Counted from the stretch's first letter, positions 49,407 through 59,181 are shown. The stretch is 64,000 nt of DNA from Polaromonas sp. (GCF_030689685.1 NZ_JAUYEY010000030.1:1-64000); one strand, 5' to 3'. Notes: generated by a model not told the origin, from the sequence alone. A program made the numbers and translations.

Positions 49407-51554
49407 TCAGCGTAAAGCAGCGCCGTTGCTGATCATTTTGGGCGAAATAAAAACCAGCAGTTCAGACTTGTTGGCGGTGCGTGTTTTGGTTTTGAACAAG
49501 TTGCCGATTCCCGGCAAATCACCCAGAAAGGGAACCTTGGTTTCATCCTCACGCTCGTTCTGTTCGAAAATGCCACCTATCACCACCGTGCCGCCGTTTT
49601 CCACCAAAACCTGGGTTTGGATGTGTTTCGTGTCAATCGCAAAACCATTGGCAGTGGCGCGGCCCACGCTGTCCTTGTTCACGTCGACATTCAAAATAAT
49701 GTTGCCTTCCGGCGTGATCTGAGGTGTGACCTCAAGCTTCAGGTTGGCCTTGCGAAAAGCAATCGAGGTGGCGCCGCTGGACGTCGCCTGCTGGTAAGGC
49801 AATTCCGTACCCTGCTCGATCAGCGCCTTGACCTGGTCGGCCGTCACGATTCGAGGACTGGACACAATCTTGCCCTTGCCATCGGCTTCCATCGCGGAAA
49901 TTTCAAGGTTCAACAATCTGGTCAGCGATGAGTTGAAGAGAGCGACAGCAAAAGTTGCAGCGGGAAAGCCGTTTTGACCAACCCCGGGCAAGTTGACGAA
50001 GTTCCCTGCCGTGGTTCCGAAATTGGCTCCCAATTGGGCGGCTGTACCGGCCGGAATATTCGGCGTGATGTAGGTCGGGCCAAACTGCGTATTCTGGCTG
50101 CCGTTCAAGGTGAAGGGACGCCCCCCCAGCCTCACACCTAGAGATTTTCCAAAAGTATCGGAAGCCTCGACAATGCGCGCCTCGATCAGCACCTGGCGCA
50201 CCGGGATATCCAGCTTGGCAATCAGGCTTTGGACCTGTTCCAACTTGGAGGGGATGTCGGTCACGAACAACTGGTTGGTGCGGGTTTCCGAAATCACGCT
50301 GCCGCGAACCGACAATATCTTGGTCGCGCCCGGCGCTCCGGTACCTAACAATCCCTTGGCAATCTCATCCGCCTTTGCATAGTTCAGTTTGAAGTCCTGG
50401 GTGCGAACCTGCTCCAGGCTTTGAATCGCATTGCGCGACTCCAGATCAAGCTTGTCCTTCGCAGCCAACTCATCCTTGGGCGCAATCAGCAACACATTGC
50501 CGGTTTTCCGCATGCCCAAGCCCTTGGCCTGCAAGATGATGTCCAGTGCCTGGTCCCACGGTACATCCTTCAGGCGCAGTGTCACAGCGCCCGTGACACT
50601 GTCCGATGTCACGATGTTGAAGTTGGTGAAGTCGGCAATGACCTGCAGCAAGGAGCGGGTTTCGATGTTCTGGAAATTGAGTGACAGCTTTTCGCCGGTG
50701 TAACCCGGCCCCCGCGACAACTTGGATTCGTCCACCTTCTGCTGGCGCACCTCCAGCACAAACTGGTTGTCGCTCTGGTAAGCGCTGTGTTCCCACAACC
50801 CTTTGGGCTCCACCACCATGCGAACCTTGTCACCGAACTGGGAAGTTGTCACGCTTTGAACTGGCGTACCGAAGTCCGACACGTCCAGGCGGCGGCGCAA
50901 GCCCTCGGGCAAGGCGGTTTTCAAAAAATCCACGACCAGGGTCTGACCCTGCTGCCGAATGTCGACGCCAACCTGGTTGTTCGCCAGATCAACCACGATC
51001 CGGCCCGAAGCGTCGGTGCCGCGACGAAAATCAATGTCTTTGAGCGGCAAGGTATCGCGGTTGCGGTTCTCTGCAAAAACCGGCGCAGCAACCGCCGACG
51101 GCGCGGCCAGAGCAACCGGAGCCAGGATGATCAGCAAGGACTTGCCCTGGATTTGTGTGCTGTAGGCCGTGGACGCCTTGAGATTGAGCACCACACGGGT
51201 TCTCTCACCGGCCTGCACCACATTGGCAGAGCGCAAATTACCCAAATTCAGTTCCACCGCCGAACGACCCATGGAATTGCTGATCCCCGGAAAATCCAGT
51301 GCGATACGAGCCGGCGACTGGATCGTGAAGCCCGTCGGCACGGCAGTCAAGGCTTCCGTCAGGTCGATGCGAATCACTTCCGTACCGCCCTGAACAGAAC
51401 CCGTCACAGACTCTATGGCATTGGGTTTTTGCGCCCACAACGCGGCCGGCAAAGAAGCGGTCAACAGGGCCACGCCGATCACTGCCCGTGCGGACAGTTG
51501 CGCGCACGCGCGGTGCAACGTCCCAGCCCCGGTGGTGCATGCGTTCTTGTTCAT
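49407..51554 (-). CDS. pilQ: Type IV pilus secretin PilQ
   Basis: A 715-residue outer-membrane secretin. Signal peptide ends near SLPAALWAQ. Two AMIN domains (about 30-260) bind peptidoglycan, then an STN/N0 domain (LSLNFQNIETRSLLQVIADF), N1 domain and the secretin core ending VPFLGDLPGIGNLFKTK with the usual C-terminal LLVFISPKM. ATG 51552-51554 overlaps the pilP stop as ATGA and has AGAGGGAT upstream, which decides it over a start 15 codons earlier. Confidence 0.95.
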   Translation of the reverse strand: MNKNACTTGAGTLHRACAQLSARAVIGVALLTASLPAALWAQKPNAIESVTGSVQGGTEVIRIDLTEALTAVPTGFTIQSPARIALDFPGISNSMGRSAVELNLGNLRSANVVQAGERTRVVLNLKASTAYSTQIQGKSLLIILAPVALAAPSAVAAPVFAENRNRDTLPLKDIDFRRGTDASGRIVVDLANNQVGVDIRQQGQTLVVDFLKTALPEGLRRRLDVSDFGTPVQSVTTSQFGDKVRMVVEPKGLWEHSAYQSDNQFVLEVRQQKVDESKLSRGPGYTGEKLSLNFQNIETRSLLQVIADFTNFNIVTSDSVTGAVTLRLKDVPWDQALDIILQAKGLGMRKTGNVLLIAPKDELAAKDKLDLESRNAIQSLEQVRTQDFKLNYAKADEIAKGLLGTGAPGATKILSVRGSVISETRTNQLFVTDIPSKLEQVQSLIAKLDIPVRQVLIEARIVEASDTFGKSLGVRLGGRPFTLNGSQNTQFGPTYITPNIPAGTAAQLGANFGTTAGNFVNLPGVGQNGFPAATFAVALFNSSLTRLLNLEISAMEADGKGKIVSSPRIVTADQVKALIEQGTELPYQQATSSGATSIAFRKANLKLEVTPQITPEGNIILNVDVNKDSVGRATANGFAIDTKHIQTQVLVENGGTVVIGGIFEQNEREDETKVPFLGDLPGIGNLFKTKTRTANKSELLVFISPKMISNGAALR

Positions 51555-52111
51555 TTTGATCCCTCTTGAAGCTGTATGTTCGCCATCCGCTCGGTCCACT
51601 CCCCTGCGGCGTCCTGCACAATTTCACGCAGGGCCAGCTCGGTTTCAGAAATTTTCATGACGCGGCCGTAGTTTTGACCGAGGTAGTTGCCAACCCGCAC
51701 CTGGTACAGCAAATTGTCCACACGCAGCAGGGCCACGGGCTGCCCTTGTTTGATGAGGCTGCCCACCATGGCCACCGCGTCCAGCGGCAAGGCCTCAAGC
51801 GGCTCCTTGCGACGGTTCAATTCTGGCGCGATGAGTGCCGCATTGGAGCTCGCCTGGCTGGAGTCGCGTTTGAGCGCCTGCAACAGTTTCTGGTTGCTGA
51901 AGGGCTCGATGGCGCCTTCCTGGGTGTAGGCTTGCGGCGAAAACTTGGTGGGCTCGGGCAGCGGTTGGATCCTGGGCCGGGTTTGGCTGCGTTGCTCACC
52001 CATCCACTGCTGCAACTCTTCGTGATCTGAGGAGCTGCAAGAGACCAATCCCAAACAGCCACCCAGGGCGAGCAGCAAAAACATTATCTTCTTGATACGA
52101 AGCTGTTTCAT
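51551..52111 (-). CDS. pilP: Type IV pilus lipoprotein PilP
   Basis: A 186-residue lipoprotein (lipobox LGGCLGLVSCSSSD region; probable lipidated Cys in LVSC). The C-terminal domain GSLIKQGQPVALLRVDNLLYQVRVGNYLGQNYG is the PilP beta-sandwich that binds PilQ. Links the PilMNO inner-membrane platform with the secretin. Four-base overlaps on both sides. Confidence 0.94.
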   Translation of the reverse strand: MKQLRIKKIMFLLLALGGCLGLVSCSSSDHEELQQWMGEQRSQTRPRIQPLPEPTKFSPQAYTQEGAIEPFSNQKLLQALKRDSSQASSNAALIAPELNRRKEPLEALPLDAVAMVGSLIKQGQPVALLRVDNLLYQVRVGNYLGQNYGRVMKISETELALREIVQDAAGEWTERMANIQLQEGSK

Positions 52112-52776
52112 TTGTTCGGACCTTTCGCAGCAGAAGCGGTTTTTCGCTGCGACGAAATCTCTTCAGGATCAAGATAGCGAAAGGTTTTGGCCGTGCTGTC
52201 CATGCTCATCGTGCCGTCTTTGAGGGGCGCAATTGCGATATTGTTCAGCGTCACGATGCGCGACAGATTCGCGATGTCGGCCGCAAATGCCCCGATGTCG
52301 TGATACCGGCCGGTGACTTTGATCGCAATAGGCAATTCGGCGTAGTAATCCTTGACACTCACTTGCCCCGGCCGGAACAACTCGAACTGCAGGCTGCGGC
52401 CCAGACCCGCCTGGTTGATATCCGAAAGCAGCGCATCCATTTCGGCCTTGCTCGGCAGCTGTTTTTCAAGCTGTGTGACGTACTGCTGGACCTGCTCGCG
52501 CTGTTTCTTCAAACCTTCCAGATTGGCCGCAAGGGCCAGTTTTTTCTTGAAGTCTTCTCTTAGCAGCAGTTCCTTGGCTTGTTCAGCCTTGAGCTCTTCA
52601 TCGGAAGTGCTGAGCCAGACAAACCACAGTGCAGCGACAACCGCCACGGTCACGAAAACGCACAAAAGATAACGCGGAAACGCCGGCCACGATGGGGGGT
52701 CGTTCGGATTGAGCCCGACGAACTGCGCTTTCACGCCATTCTGAATCGCAGCAAAATTGATATTGACTTTAGCCAT
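52108..52776 (-). CDS. pilO: Type IV pilus alignment protein PilO
   Basis: A 222-residue bitopic protein: one helix (RYLLCVFVTVAVVAALWFVWL), a coiled coil (LAANLEGLKKQREQVQQYV), then a ferredoxin-like periplasmic domain. Forms heterodimers with PilN. Overlaps pilP by 4 bases; 27 bases from pilN. Confidence 0.94.
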   Translation of the reverse strand: MAKVNINFAAIQNGVKAQFVGLNPNDPPSWPAFPRYLLCVFVTVAVVAALWFVWLSTSDEELKAEQAKELLLREDFKKKLALAANLEGLKKQREQVQQYVTQLEKQLPSKAEMDALLSDINQAGLGRSLQFELFRPGQVSVKDYYAELPIAIKVTGRYHDIGAFAADIANLSRIVTLNNIAIAPLKDGTMSMDSTAKTFRYLDPEEISSQRKTASAAKGPNK

Positions 52777-52803
52777 GTTCAGTGCCTGTTGCCGACCACG
52801 CCG

Positions 52804-53445
52804 TCAACCCTTGGCGGCCGCAGGAGCGGCCGGTGCTGGCTTGCCCGCCGCAGGGTTGGCGGAGGTCCCTGCTTTTTGCGCGTCAGTCGCGCGCTTAAGA
52901 GCCACCCGCATCGAAAAATTAGACACACGGCGCTGATCCCGTGCGCTGAGCGCAAGCGCCTTGCCGGTAATCTCGATCAGTTCGGGCCGGGTCAGCCACG
53001 GGCTGTTGTTGCTCAAGTTTCGCAACAGCTCAGACACCCGCTCGTTGGACTGCGCAACCCCCGTCAACAAAACCACCTGGTTGTCCTGCTTCATGCTGGT
53101 CAGGTACACCCCATCAGGCAATTGCCGCACCAACTCATCGAGCAGGTAGACCGGCAAATTCCGGTTACCCTGCAGATCTTCCACGGCATTCTGGCGTGCG
53201 CGCAACGCGGCAATTTCCTGCTGCAGCCCAGCGATTTCCTTGATCTGGTTTTCAAGACGCGTGATCTCCGACTTGAGGAACGTGTTTTGAGCCTGCTGCC
53301 CGGAAATCTGGGCCTGGTACCAGGAATACACCGCCCCACAAATCAGACCGCCCATCAGGGCCGCAATCCCCAAGGCCACAAAAAAGGCCTCGCGCCTGCG
53401 TTTGCGCGCCGCTTCACGGTGGGGAAGTAAATTAACCAGAATCAC
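52804..53445 (-). CDS. pilN: Type IV pilus assembly protein PilN
   Basis: A 213-residue bitopic protein starting VILVNLLPHREAARKRRREAF, where the cytosolic NLLPHRE segment docks in PilM. I chose GTG 53443-53445: GGAGG lies 8 bases upstream and the codon overlaps the pilM stop as GTGA. An upstream ATG at 53475 would add ten residues with no family support. One helix near 25-45, then a coiled coil. The Ala/Pro tail is low complexity. Confidence 0.93.
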   Translation of the reverse strand: MILVNLLPHREAARKRRREAFFVALGIAALMGGLICGAVYSWYQAQISGQQAQNTFLKSEITRLENQIKEIAGLQQEIAALRARQNAVEDLQGNRNLPVYLLDELVRQLPDGVYLTSMKQDNQVVLLTGVAQSNERVSELLRNLSNNSPWLTRPELIEITGKALALSARDQRRVSNFSMRVALKRATDAQKAGTSANPAAGKPAPAAPAAAKG

Positions 53446-54533
53446 TGGAAAAACCTCCGCAAGGCCAGGCCGCACGATGTCAGGTAAGACGCTGCTTCGC
53501 GCTTCATCTTGTTTTCACGGATGTTGCCGCTGAGTGTCATGCCCTCAAAAGGATTGGCCACCATGCAGGCAAATGAGGTTTGCTGCGTCACGGCATCGGT
53601 CAAACCCGGCAGGGCTGACGAGCCGCCGGCCAGCATCACGTGGTCCACCTTGTTGTGCGGCGTGCTGGTAAAAAAGAACTGGAGCGCCCGCCCAATTTCC
53701 TGCGCCATGCTGTCGACAAAGGGCTTGAGCACGCTGACGCCATAGTCATCAGGCAGGTCGCCGCTGCGTTTTTTGCTCTCGGCTTCTTCAGGAGAAAAGC
53801 CATACTGGCGCACGATCAACTGGGTCAGCTGGGCACCGCCAAACGCCTGGTCGCGCTCATACAGTACTTCATCATTCTTGATGACCTGCATGCTGGTCGT
53901 GAGGGCGCCCACTTCAAACAGGGCCACCATGGTGTCCAGCCCCTTGTTCGGCAGGTTCTCAATCAAGCGCGCCGTCGCCAGGCGCGATGCGTAGGATTCG
54001 ACATCAACCACTACCGGCTTCAAACCCGCCGCTTCGGCCAGCCCCTGTCTGTCGTTGACTTTTTCCTTGCGCGACGCTGCGATCAGCACCTCCACATCGC
54101 CTGCCGAGGTCGCGCTGGGGCCAACCACACAGAAGTCCAGGCTGACTTCATCGAGCGAAAACGGAATGTACTGGTTGGCCTCGGCTTCGACCTGGATTTC
54201 GAGCTCCTGCTCGCTCAAGCCACCGGGAAGAATGATTTTCTTGGTGATCACCGCCGACGCCGGCAGGGCCATGGCCACATTTTTAGTCCGGGTCCCGCTT
54301 TTTTTAACGACCCGGCGCACCGCCTCGGCCACCTCGTCGAACTTTTCGACGTTGCCGTCGGTGATCCAACCCCTCTCCAAGGGCTCAATCGCACAGTGAT
54401 CAAGCACCAGGTTGCCTGCCTTGTCACGGCTCAATTCCACCAACTTGACGCTTGACGAGCTGATGTCCAAGCCCAGCAAGGCGGACGATTGGCGGTTAAA
54501 TAAGGATCCCAAAGAGATCAAGACAGTCCCCAA
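53442..54533 (-). CDS. pilM: Type IV pilus inner-membrane platform protein PilM
   Basis: A 363-residue actin-like ATPase: LLGLDISSSSVKLVELSR phosphate loop, ALPASAVITKKIILP, EVEANQYIPFSLDEV and MLAGGSSALPGLTDA. It forms a cytosolic ring that binds PilN and couples to the PilB/PilT motors. First gene of pilMNOPQ, divergent from mrcA across a 256-bp region holding a CRP-like site. Confidence 0.95.
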   Translation of the reverse strand: MGTVLISLGSLFNRQSSALLGLDISSSSVKLVELSRDKAGNLVLDHCAIEPLERGWITDGNVEKFDEVAEAVRRVVKKSGTRTKNVAMALPASAVITKKIILPGGLSEQELEIQVEAEANQYIPFSLDEVSLDFCVVGPSATSAGDVEVLIAASRKEKVNDRQGLAEAAGLKPVVVDVESYASRLATARLIENLPNKGLDTMVALFEVGALTTSMQVIKNDEVLYERDQAFGGAQLTQLIVRQYGFSPEEAESKKRSGDLPDDYGVSVLKPFVDSMAQEIGRALQFFFTSTPHNKVDHVMLAGGSSALPGLTDAVTQQTSFACMVANPFEGMTLSGNIRENKMKREAASYLTSCGLALRRFFQ

Positions 54534-54710
54534 ATGATGGCTAACAGGTAGCGCTACAAACTTAAGAAATCACTTGAATGCTATCAGTAAGGTCCTTGTA
54601 CAACAAAGGATTTTTCGTTTTTGACTTACTATCACCGTTGTCAAAAGTAGACGCTTTTCGCTGGTTTGCCAATTGGGTGCCAGAACAGCGATTGATCAAT
54701 AAATGCAAAA

Positions 54711-54726
54711 TGTGAACTACCTCACA
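54711..54726. promoter_or_regulatory. CRP/Vfr-like binding site between pilM and mrcA
   Basis: TGTGA-N6-TCACA with both half-sites perfect, preceded by AAA, so the first eight bases equal the E. coli CRP consensus AAATGTGA. Centre at about 54718.5, roughly 180 bases upstream of pilM and about 50 upstream of the mrcA transcript start predicted from the TATAAT box. In Pseudomonas the homologue Vfr controls type IV pili; the regulator here is unknown. Confidence 0.6.
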
Positions 54727-54756
54727 TACGCCGGGTCTTCCAGCACAGTCAATTTT

Positions 54757-54762
54757 TATAAT
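54757..54762 (+). promoter_or_regulatory. Candidate -10 box of the mrcA promoter
   Basis: A perfect TATAAT 28 bases before the mrcA ATG. The -35 position (54734-54739, GGTCTT) is poor, which would fit an activator-dependent promoter served by the CRP-like site just upstream. Confidence 0.5.
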
Positions 54763-54789
54763 GTTGGCGCGAACTTACGGTAAACCCTT

Positions 54790-57216
54790 ATGCCCCCACA
54801 TTCCTCGCCCGCCGAATCCCGCACTGCTTCGGGTCCCAAGCTGCCATGGCTGCCTGCCGTGTTGAAAGTCGCAGCCTGGAGCCTGGGGGGGGTGCTGGCC
54901 GGGCTTGCGGCGGTCCTGATGGTCGTGGCGATTGCCCTGGCTGTGGCTTACCCGAACCTGCCGGACGTGTCCGATTTGCTCGACTACCGGCCCAAACTGC
55001 CTTTGCGGGTGTATTCGTCGGATGGCGTGTTGCTGGGCGAATTCGGCGAGGAGCGCCGCAACCTGACACCGATTGCCGACATCCCCAAGGTGATGAAGGA
55101 CGCCGTGCTGGCCATCGAAGATGCGCGCTTCTTCTCGCACGGCGGTGTGGACTACATCGGCGTGATCCGTGCCGGTCTGGCCAACATGGGCCGCGCCAAA
55201 AGCCAGGGCGCCTCGACCATCACGATGCAAGTGGCGCGCAATGTCTACCTCTCCACGGAGAAGAGCTACACCCGCAAAATTTACGAGATACTGCTCACCT
55301 TCAAGCTGGAGCATCTGCTGAGCAAGGACCAGATCCTCGAAATCTATATGAACCAGATTTTCCTGGGGCAACGCGCGTATGGTTTCGCGGCCGCCTCGGA
55401 GGCGTATTTCAGCAAACCGCTCAAGGACGTCAGCATCGCCGAGGCGGCCATGCTCGCGGGGTTGCCCAAGGCACCGTCCGCCTACAACCCGGTCAGCAAC
55501 CCGAAGCGCGCCAAGTCACGCCAGCTCTACATCATTGACCGCATGCAGGACAACGGCTTCATCACCCCGGCGCAGGCCGAAGTGGCCAAGGCCGAGCAGC
55601 TCAAGGTCAGATCCGGACCGGACGCCGCCCGGGTGCACGCCGAGTTTGTGGCAGAAACCGTTCGCCAACTGGTGTTCAGCCAGTACGGTGACGAAACCTA
55701 TACCCGTGGCCTCAATGTCTACACCACCCTGCGCGCCGCCGACCAGACGGCGGCCTACAAAGCATTGCGCAAAGGCATCATGGACTATGAGAGGCGGCAA
55801 ATTTACCGCGGGCCCGAAAAGTTCATTGAGCTGTCCAAAGATCCCCAGGAAACCGAAGACGCCATTGACGATGCCCTGGCCGACAGCCCCGACAACGACG
55901 ACGTGATGTCGGCCATTGTGCTGGAAGCCGGTCCGAAAAAAATCGTCGCGGTGCGCCAGAACAGCGAGACCATAGAAATCACCGGCGATGGCCTGAAACC
56001 CGCCCAGTCCGGCCTGGCCGACAAGGCCGCGCCGAATATCAAGATTCGGCGGGGGGCCCTGATCCGCGTCACCAAAACACCTAAAAATACCTGGGAGATC
56101 ACGCAGTTGCCGGAAGTCGAAGGCGCATTTGTTGCAATCGACCCGCGCAACGGCGCGGTTCGCGCGCTGGTCGGCGGCTTTGACTACGAAAAGAACAAGT
56201 TCAACCACGTTACCCAGGCCTGGCGCCAGCCCGGCTCCAGCTTCAAGCCCTTCATCTACTCGGCGGCGTTGGAAAAAGGCTTCACGCCGGCCACCGTGGT
56301 CAACGACGCGCCGCTGTTTTTTGACGCAGGCGTCACCGGCGGCCAGCCTTGGGAGCCGAAAAATTACGACGGCACCTTTGACGGTCCGATGAGCCTTCGG
56401 CGCGGCCTGGCCAAATCAAAAAACATGATTTCCATCCGGGTGCTGCAGGCCGTCGGCGCGAAACACGCCCAGGAATGGATCACCCGTTTCGGTTTCGACG
56501 CAGAGAAACACCCGGCCTACCTGACCATGGCGCTGGGTGCCGGCTCGGTGACACCGCTTCAGATGGCTATCGGTTATTCGGTCTTCGCCAACGGCGGCTA
56601 CCGCGTCAACCCCTACCTGATCACCAAAATCACCGACCAGAAAGGGCGCACCGTCATCGAAACCCCGGCCCCCGGCCTGGATGAGTCGGTCCGCGGCATC
56701 GAAGCGCGCAATGCCTTCATCATGTCCAGCCTGTTGCAGGAAGTGGCGCGCACGGGCACCGCCGCCAAAGCCCAGGCCACGCTGAAACGGCCCGATCTGT
56801 ACGGCAAGACCGGCACGACCAATGACTCGATCGACACCTGGTTTGTCGGCTACCAGCCGACGCTGACGGCCGCAGTCTGGATGGGCTACGACACGCCCAA
56901 AAAGCTGGGCGACCGGGAAACCGGCGGCGGACTGAGTCTGCCGGTCTGGATCAACTTCATGGAATATGCGCTCAAGGGCGTGCCGGTCACCGAATTCACG
57001 CCGCCCGAGGGGGTGGTCAACATCGGCGGTGAATGGTTTTACGACGAATACGCCAAAGGCTCAGGCGTCAGCAGCGTCGGTCTGGGCGACAAGCCTGCCC
57101 CCGGCGCGGGCGCGGACAACCCTGTTCAGGGCCAGCCGGTACCGCCCGGCGCTGCGATTCAGTCACCGCCCCCTAGCGATGAAAGAAAACGGATCCTGGA
57201 TCTGTTTAAAAACTAA
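54790..57216 (+). CDS. mrcA: Penicillin-binding protein 1A (bifunctional PG synthase)
   Basis: An 808-residue class A PBP. An N-terminal membrane helix (LGGVLAGLAAVLMVVAIAL) is followed by the GT51 glycosyltransferase (IEDARFFSHGGVDYIG, KSQGASTITMQVARN, EIYMNQIFLGQRAYGF), an OB-like insert, and the transpeptidase: SxxK in PGSSFKPFIY, SKN in LAKSKNMIS and KTGTTND. The C-terminal tail is Pro/Gly-rich. Polymerises and cross-links peptidoglycan. Divergent from pilMNOPQ, as in many proteobacteria. Confidence 0.96.
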   Translation: MPPHSSPAESRTASGPKLPWLPAVLKVAAWSLGGVLAGLAAVLMVVAIALAVAYPNLPDVSDLLDYRPKLPLRVYSSDGVLLGEFGEERRNLTPIADIPKVMKDAVLAIEDARFFSHGGVDYIGVIRAGLANMGRAKSQGASTITMQVARNVYLSTEKSYTRKIYEILLTFKLEHLLSKDQILEIYMNQIFLGQRAYGFAAASEAYFSKPLKDVSIAEAAMLAGLPKAPSAYNPVSNPKRAKSRQLYIIDRMQDNGFITPAQAEVAKAEQLKVRSGPDAARVHAEFVAETVRQLVFSQYGDETYTRGLNVYTTLRAADQTAAYKALRKGIMDYERRQIYRGPEKFIELSKDPQETEDAIDDALADSPDNDDVMSAIVLEAGPKKIVAVRQNSETIEITGDGLKPAQSGLADKAAPNIKIRRGALIRVTKTPKNTWEITQLPEVEGAFVAIDPRNGAVRALVGGFDYEKNKFNHVTQAWRQPGSSFKPFIYSAALEKGFTPATVVNDAPLFFDAGVTGGQPWEPKNYDGTFDGPMSLRRGLAKSKNMISIRVLQAVGAKHAQEWITRFGFDAEKHPAYLTMALGAGSVTPLQMAIGYSVFANGGYRVNPYLITKITDQKGRTVIETPAPGLDESVRGIEARNAFIMSSLLQEVARTGTAAKAQATLKRPDLYGKTGTTNDSIDTWFVGYQPTLTAAVWMGYDTPKKLGDRETGGGLSLPVWINFMEYALKGVPVTEFTPPEGVVNIGGEWFYDEYAKGSGVSSVGLGDKPAPGAGADNPVQGQPVPPGAAIQSPPPSDERKRILDLFKN

Positions 57217-57552
57217 TCAGGAAGGTGCGCTGAAAACCAGCGGCTGACGGGCCTGCTCGCTGGCGTAACGCGACAGCCCGGCAAACAGCTCACTGCCATC
57301 CTTGGTGTCGCGCCATTGGCCGTCAACCAGCTTGTAATGAAAGCCGCCGGCGCGGGCGGCCAGCCAGATTTCCTGCAAGGGTTTTTGCAGGTTGATGATG
57401 ATCTGGCTGCGATTGACAAAACTCAGCGTGATCATGCCGCCGGTGCGCTGGTTGTCCACATCCGCATCGGTCTCCTCGTTGATGCGGTCGCAGGCCATTT
57501 CAATGGCATTGAGCGCAGCCTCCGCATGGTCCAGGTAATCCAGGTCCGTCAT
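57217..57552 (-). CDS. cyaY: Frataxin homologue CyaY
   Basis: A 111-residue iron-binding protein. The acidic helix DLDYLDHAEAALNAIEMACDRINEETDAD and the strand ITLSFVNRSQIIINLQKP match CyaY. It modulates IscS during iron-sulfur cluster assembly. Convergent with mrcA with no base between the two stop codons, and its start is only 12 bases from the divergent lptM start. Confidence 0.94.
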   Translation of the reverse strand: MTDLDYLDHAEAALNAIEMACDRINEETDADVDNQRTGGMITLSFVNRSQIIINLQKPLQEIWLAARAGGFHYKLVDGQWRDTKDGSELFAGLSRYASEQARQPLVFSAPS

Positions 57553-57564
57553 TACAATCCCATC

Positions 57565-57843
57565 ATGTTTGCAAGATCACACATTCGAGCTCAAATTCTA
57601 GGCCGTGGCAGCGTCGTCTTCGCGGGTCATGGCTTTTGCACGCTGGCGCTGGCGCTGGCCGCAACAGCCGGCCTGACGGCTTGCGGCCAGAAAGGCCCGC
57701 TGTTTTTCCCGCCGCCGCCGAAAGCGCTTCCCACGGCGGGCGTCACGCCGGTCACGCCGGCCAGCACCCTCGGCACACCGGTAGAGACACCCAACATCCC
57801 GCAGCCGCCACCCGCCGCTCCCCCCACCTCGGCACCGCGATGA
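57565..57843 (+). CDS. lptM: LPS-assembly-associated lipoprotein LptM (YifL-like)
   Basis: A 92-residue small lipoprotein: hydrophobic signal (TLALALAATAGLTACG) with lipidated Cys directly followed by GQKGPLFFPP, the LptM/YifL signature. The rest is Pro/Ala/Thr-rich. LptM helps LptD mature in the outer membrane in E. coli. ATG 57565 was chosen; an upstream extension would run antisense to cyaY. Its TGA overlaps the lysA ATG. Confidence 0.87.
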   Translation: MFARSHIRAQILGRGSVVFAGHGFCTLALALAATAGLTACGQKGPLFFPPPPKALPTAGVTPVTPASTLGTPVETPNIPQPPPAAPPTSAPR

Positions 57844-59147
57844 GCGCGCCGAACATGCCCGCTGCGTCCGTGACAGATTTGCCGGGTGCCCCCCAGCTAG
57901 CCTACCGGCAGGGCCAGTTGCACCTGGAAGAGACCAGCCTGCACGCGCTGGCCCAGGAACACGGCACGCCGCTGTTTGTGTACTCCAAAGCCGCCATGCT
58001 GGCGGCGCTGGCGGCCTACCAGCAGGGTTTTTCTGGGCGCGATGCGCAAATCTGCTACGCCATGAAAGCCAACTCCTCGCTGGGCGTGCTGCAGGTGTTT
58101 GCGCAGGCCGGTTGCGGTTTTGACATTGTTTCGGGTGGCGAGCTCGAACGCGTGCTGGCCGCCGGCGGCGATGTGCGCAAGGTCATTTTTTCTGGTGTTG
58201 GCAAAACACGCGCGGAAATGCAACAGGCCCTGTCGGCCGGCATCGGCTGCTTCAACGTCGAGAGCGAAGCTGAACTGGACGTGCTGTCGGAGGTGGCGCT
58301 GGCCATGGGCCAGGTGGCGCCAGTCAGCATTCGTGTCAACCCCAATGTCGACCCGAAAACCCATCCTTACATCTCCACTGGCCTCAAGGACAACAAGTTC
58401 GGTGTGGCGCATGAGGATGCACTGCGGATTTACCGGCACGCGGCGTCGCTCCAGGGGTTGCGGGTGGTCGGCATCGACTGCCACATCGGCTCGCAAATCA
58501 CCGAGACCACGCCTTACCTGGATGCCATGGACCGGGTGCTGGACCTGGTCGACAGCATAGAAGCCGCGGGCATCACGATTGAACACATCGACTTTGGTGG
58601 CGGTCTGGGTATCAATTACAACCAGGACACACCACCGGCCGCAGACGCCCTCTGGCAGGAGCTGCTGGCCAAACTGGATGCACGCGGGCATGGCGGCAAA
58701 AAGCTCATGGTCGAGCCGGGTCGCTCGCTGGTGGGCAATGCCGGCGTCTGCCTGACCGAGGTGCTTTACCTCAAGCCCGGTGAACAGAAGAATTTTTGCG
58801 TGATCGATGCCGCGATGAACGACCTGCCGCGTCCCGCCATGTACCAAGCCTTCCACGCCATCGTGCCGGTCGTGCCTTCATCAAGCACACCAGAAGCCAC
58901 CTACGACGTGGTGGGCCCGGTGTGCGAAAGCGGCGACTGGATAGGCCGCGACCGCGCGCTGGCGGTACAGGCCGGTGACTGCCTGGCGGTGTTGTCGGCG
59001 GGCGCTTATTGCATGAGCATGGCCAGCAACTACAACACGCGCGGGCGGGCCGCCGAGCTGCTGGTCGACGGCACAAAGGCCCATGTGATTCGCCGCCGGG
59101 AGACCGCCGCCGACCAGATGCGGCACGAGCAGCTGGTTTCCGGCTGA
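57840..59147 (+). CDS. lysA: Diaminopimelate decarboxylase
   Basis: A 435-residue PLP fold III enzyme making lysine from meso-DAP. PLP lysine is Lys76 in ICYAMKANSS; other motifs are DIVSGGEL, HIGSQITE, EHIDFGGGLGI, EPGRSLVGNAG and GPVCESGDWIG (catalytic Cys from the neighbouring subunit). ATG 57840 overlaps the lptM stop as ATGA. The frame is open upstream over lptM, but without similarity. Confidence 0.96.
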   Translation: MSAPNMPAASVTDLPGAPQLAYRQGQLHLEETSLHALAQEHGTPLFVYSKAAMLAALAAYQQGFSGRDAQICYAMKANSSLGVLQVFAQAGCGFDIVSGGELERVLAAGGDVRKVIFSGVGKTRAEMQQALSAGIGCFNVESEAELDVLSEVALAMGQVAPVSIRVNPNVDPKTHPYISTGLKDNKFGVAHEDALRIYRHAASLQGLRVVGIDCHIGSQITETTPYLDAMDRVLDLVDSIEAAGITIEHIDFGGGLGINYNQDTPPAADALWQELLAKLDARGHGGKKLMVEPGRSLVGNAGVCLTEVLYLKPGEQKNFCVIDAAMNDLPRPAMYQAFHAIVPVVPSSSTPEATYDVVGPVCESGDWIGRDRALAVQAGDCLAVLSAGAYCMSMASNYNTRGRAAELLVDGTKAHVIRRRETAADQMRHEQLVSG

Positions 59148-59181
59148 CTGACGCCTGGCCCGGCGATCCAGGCTTGCATCA

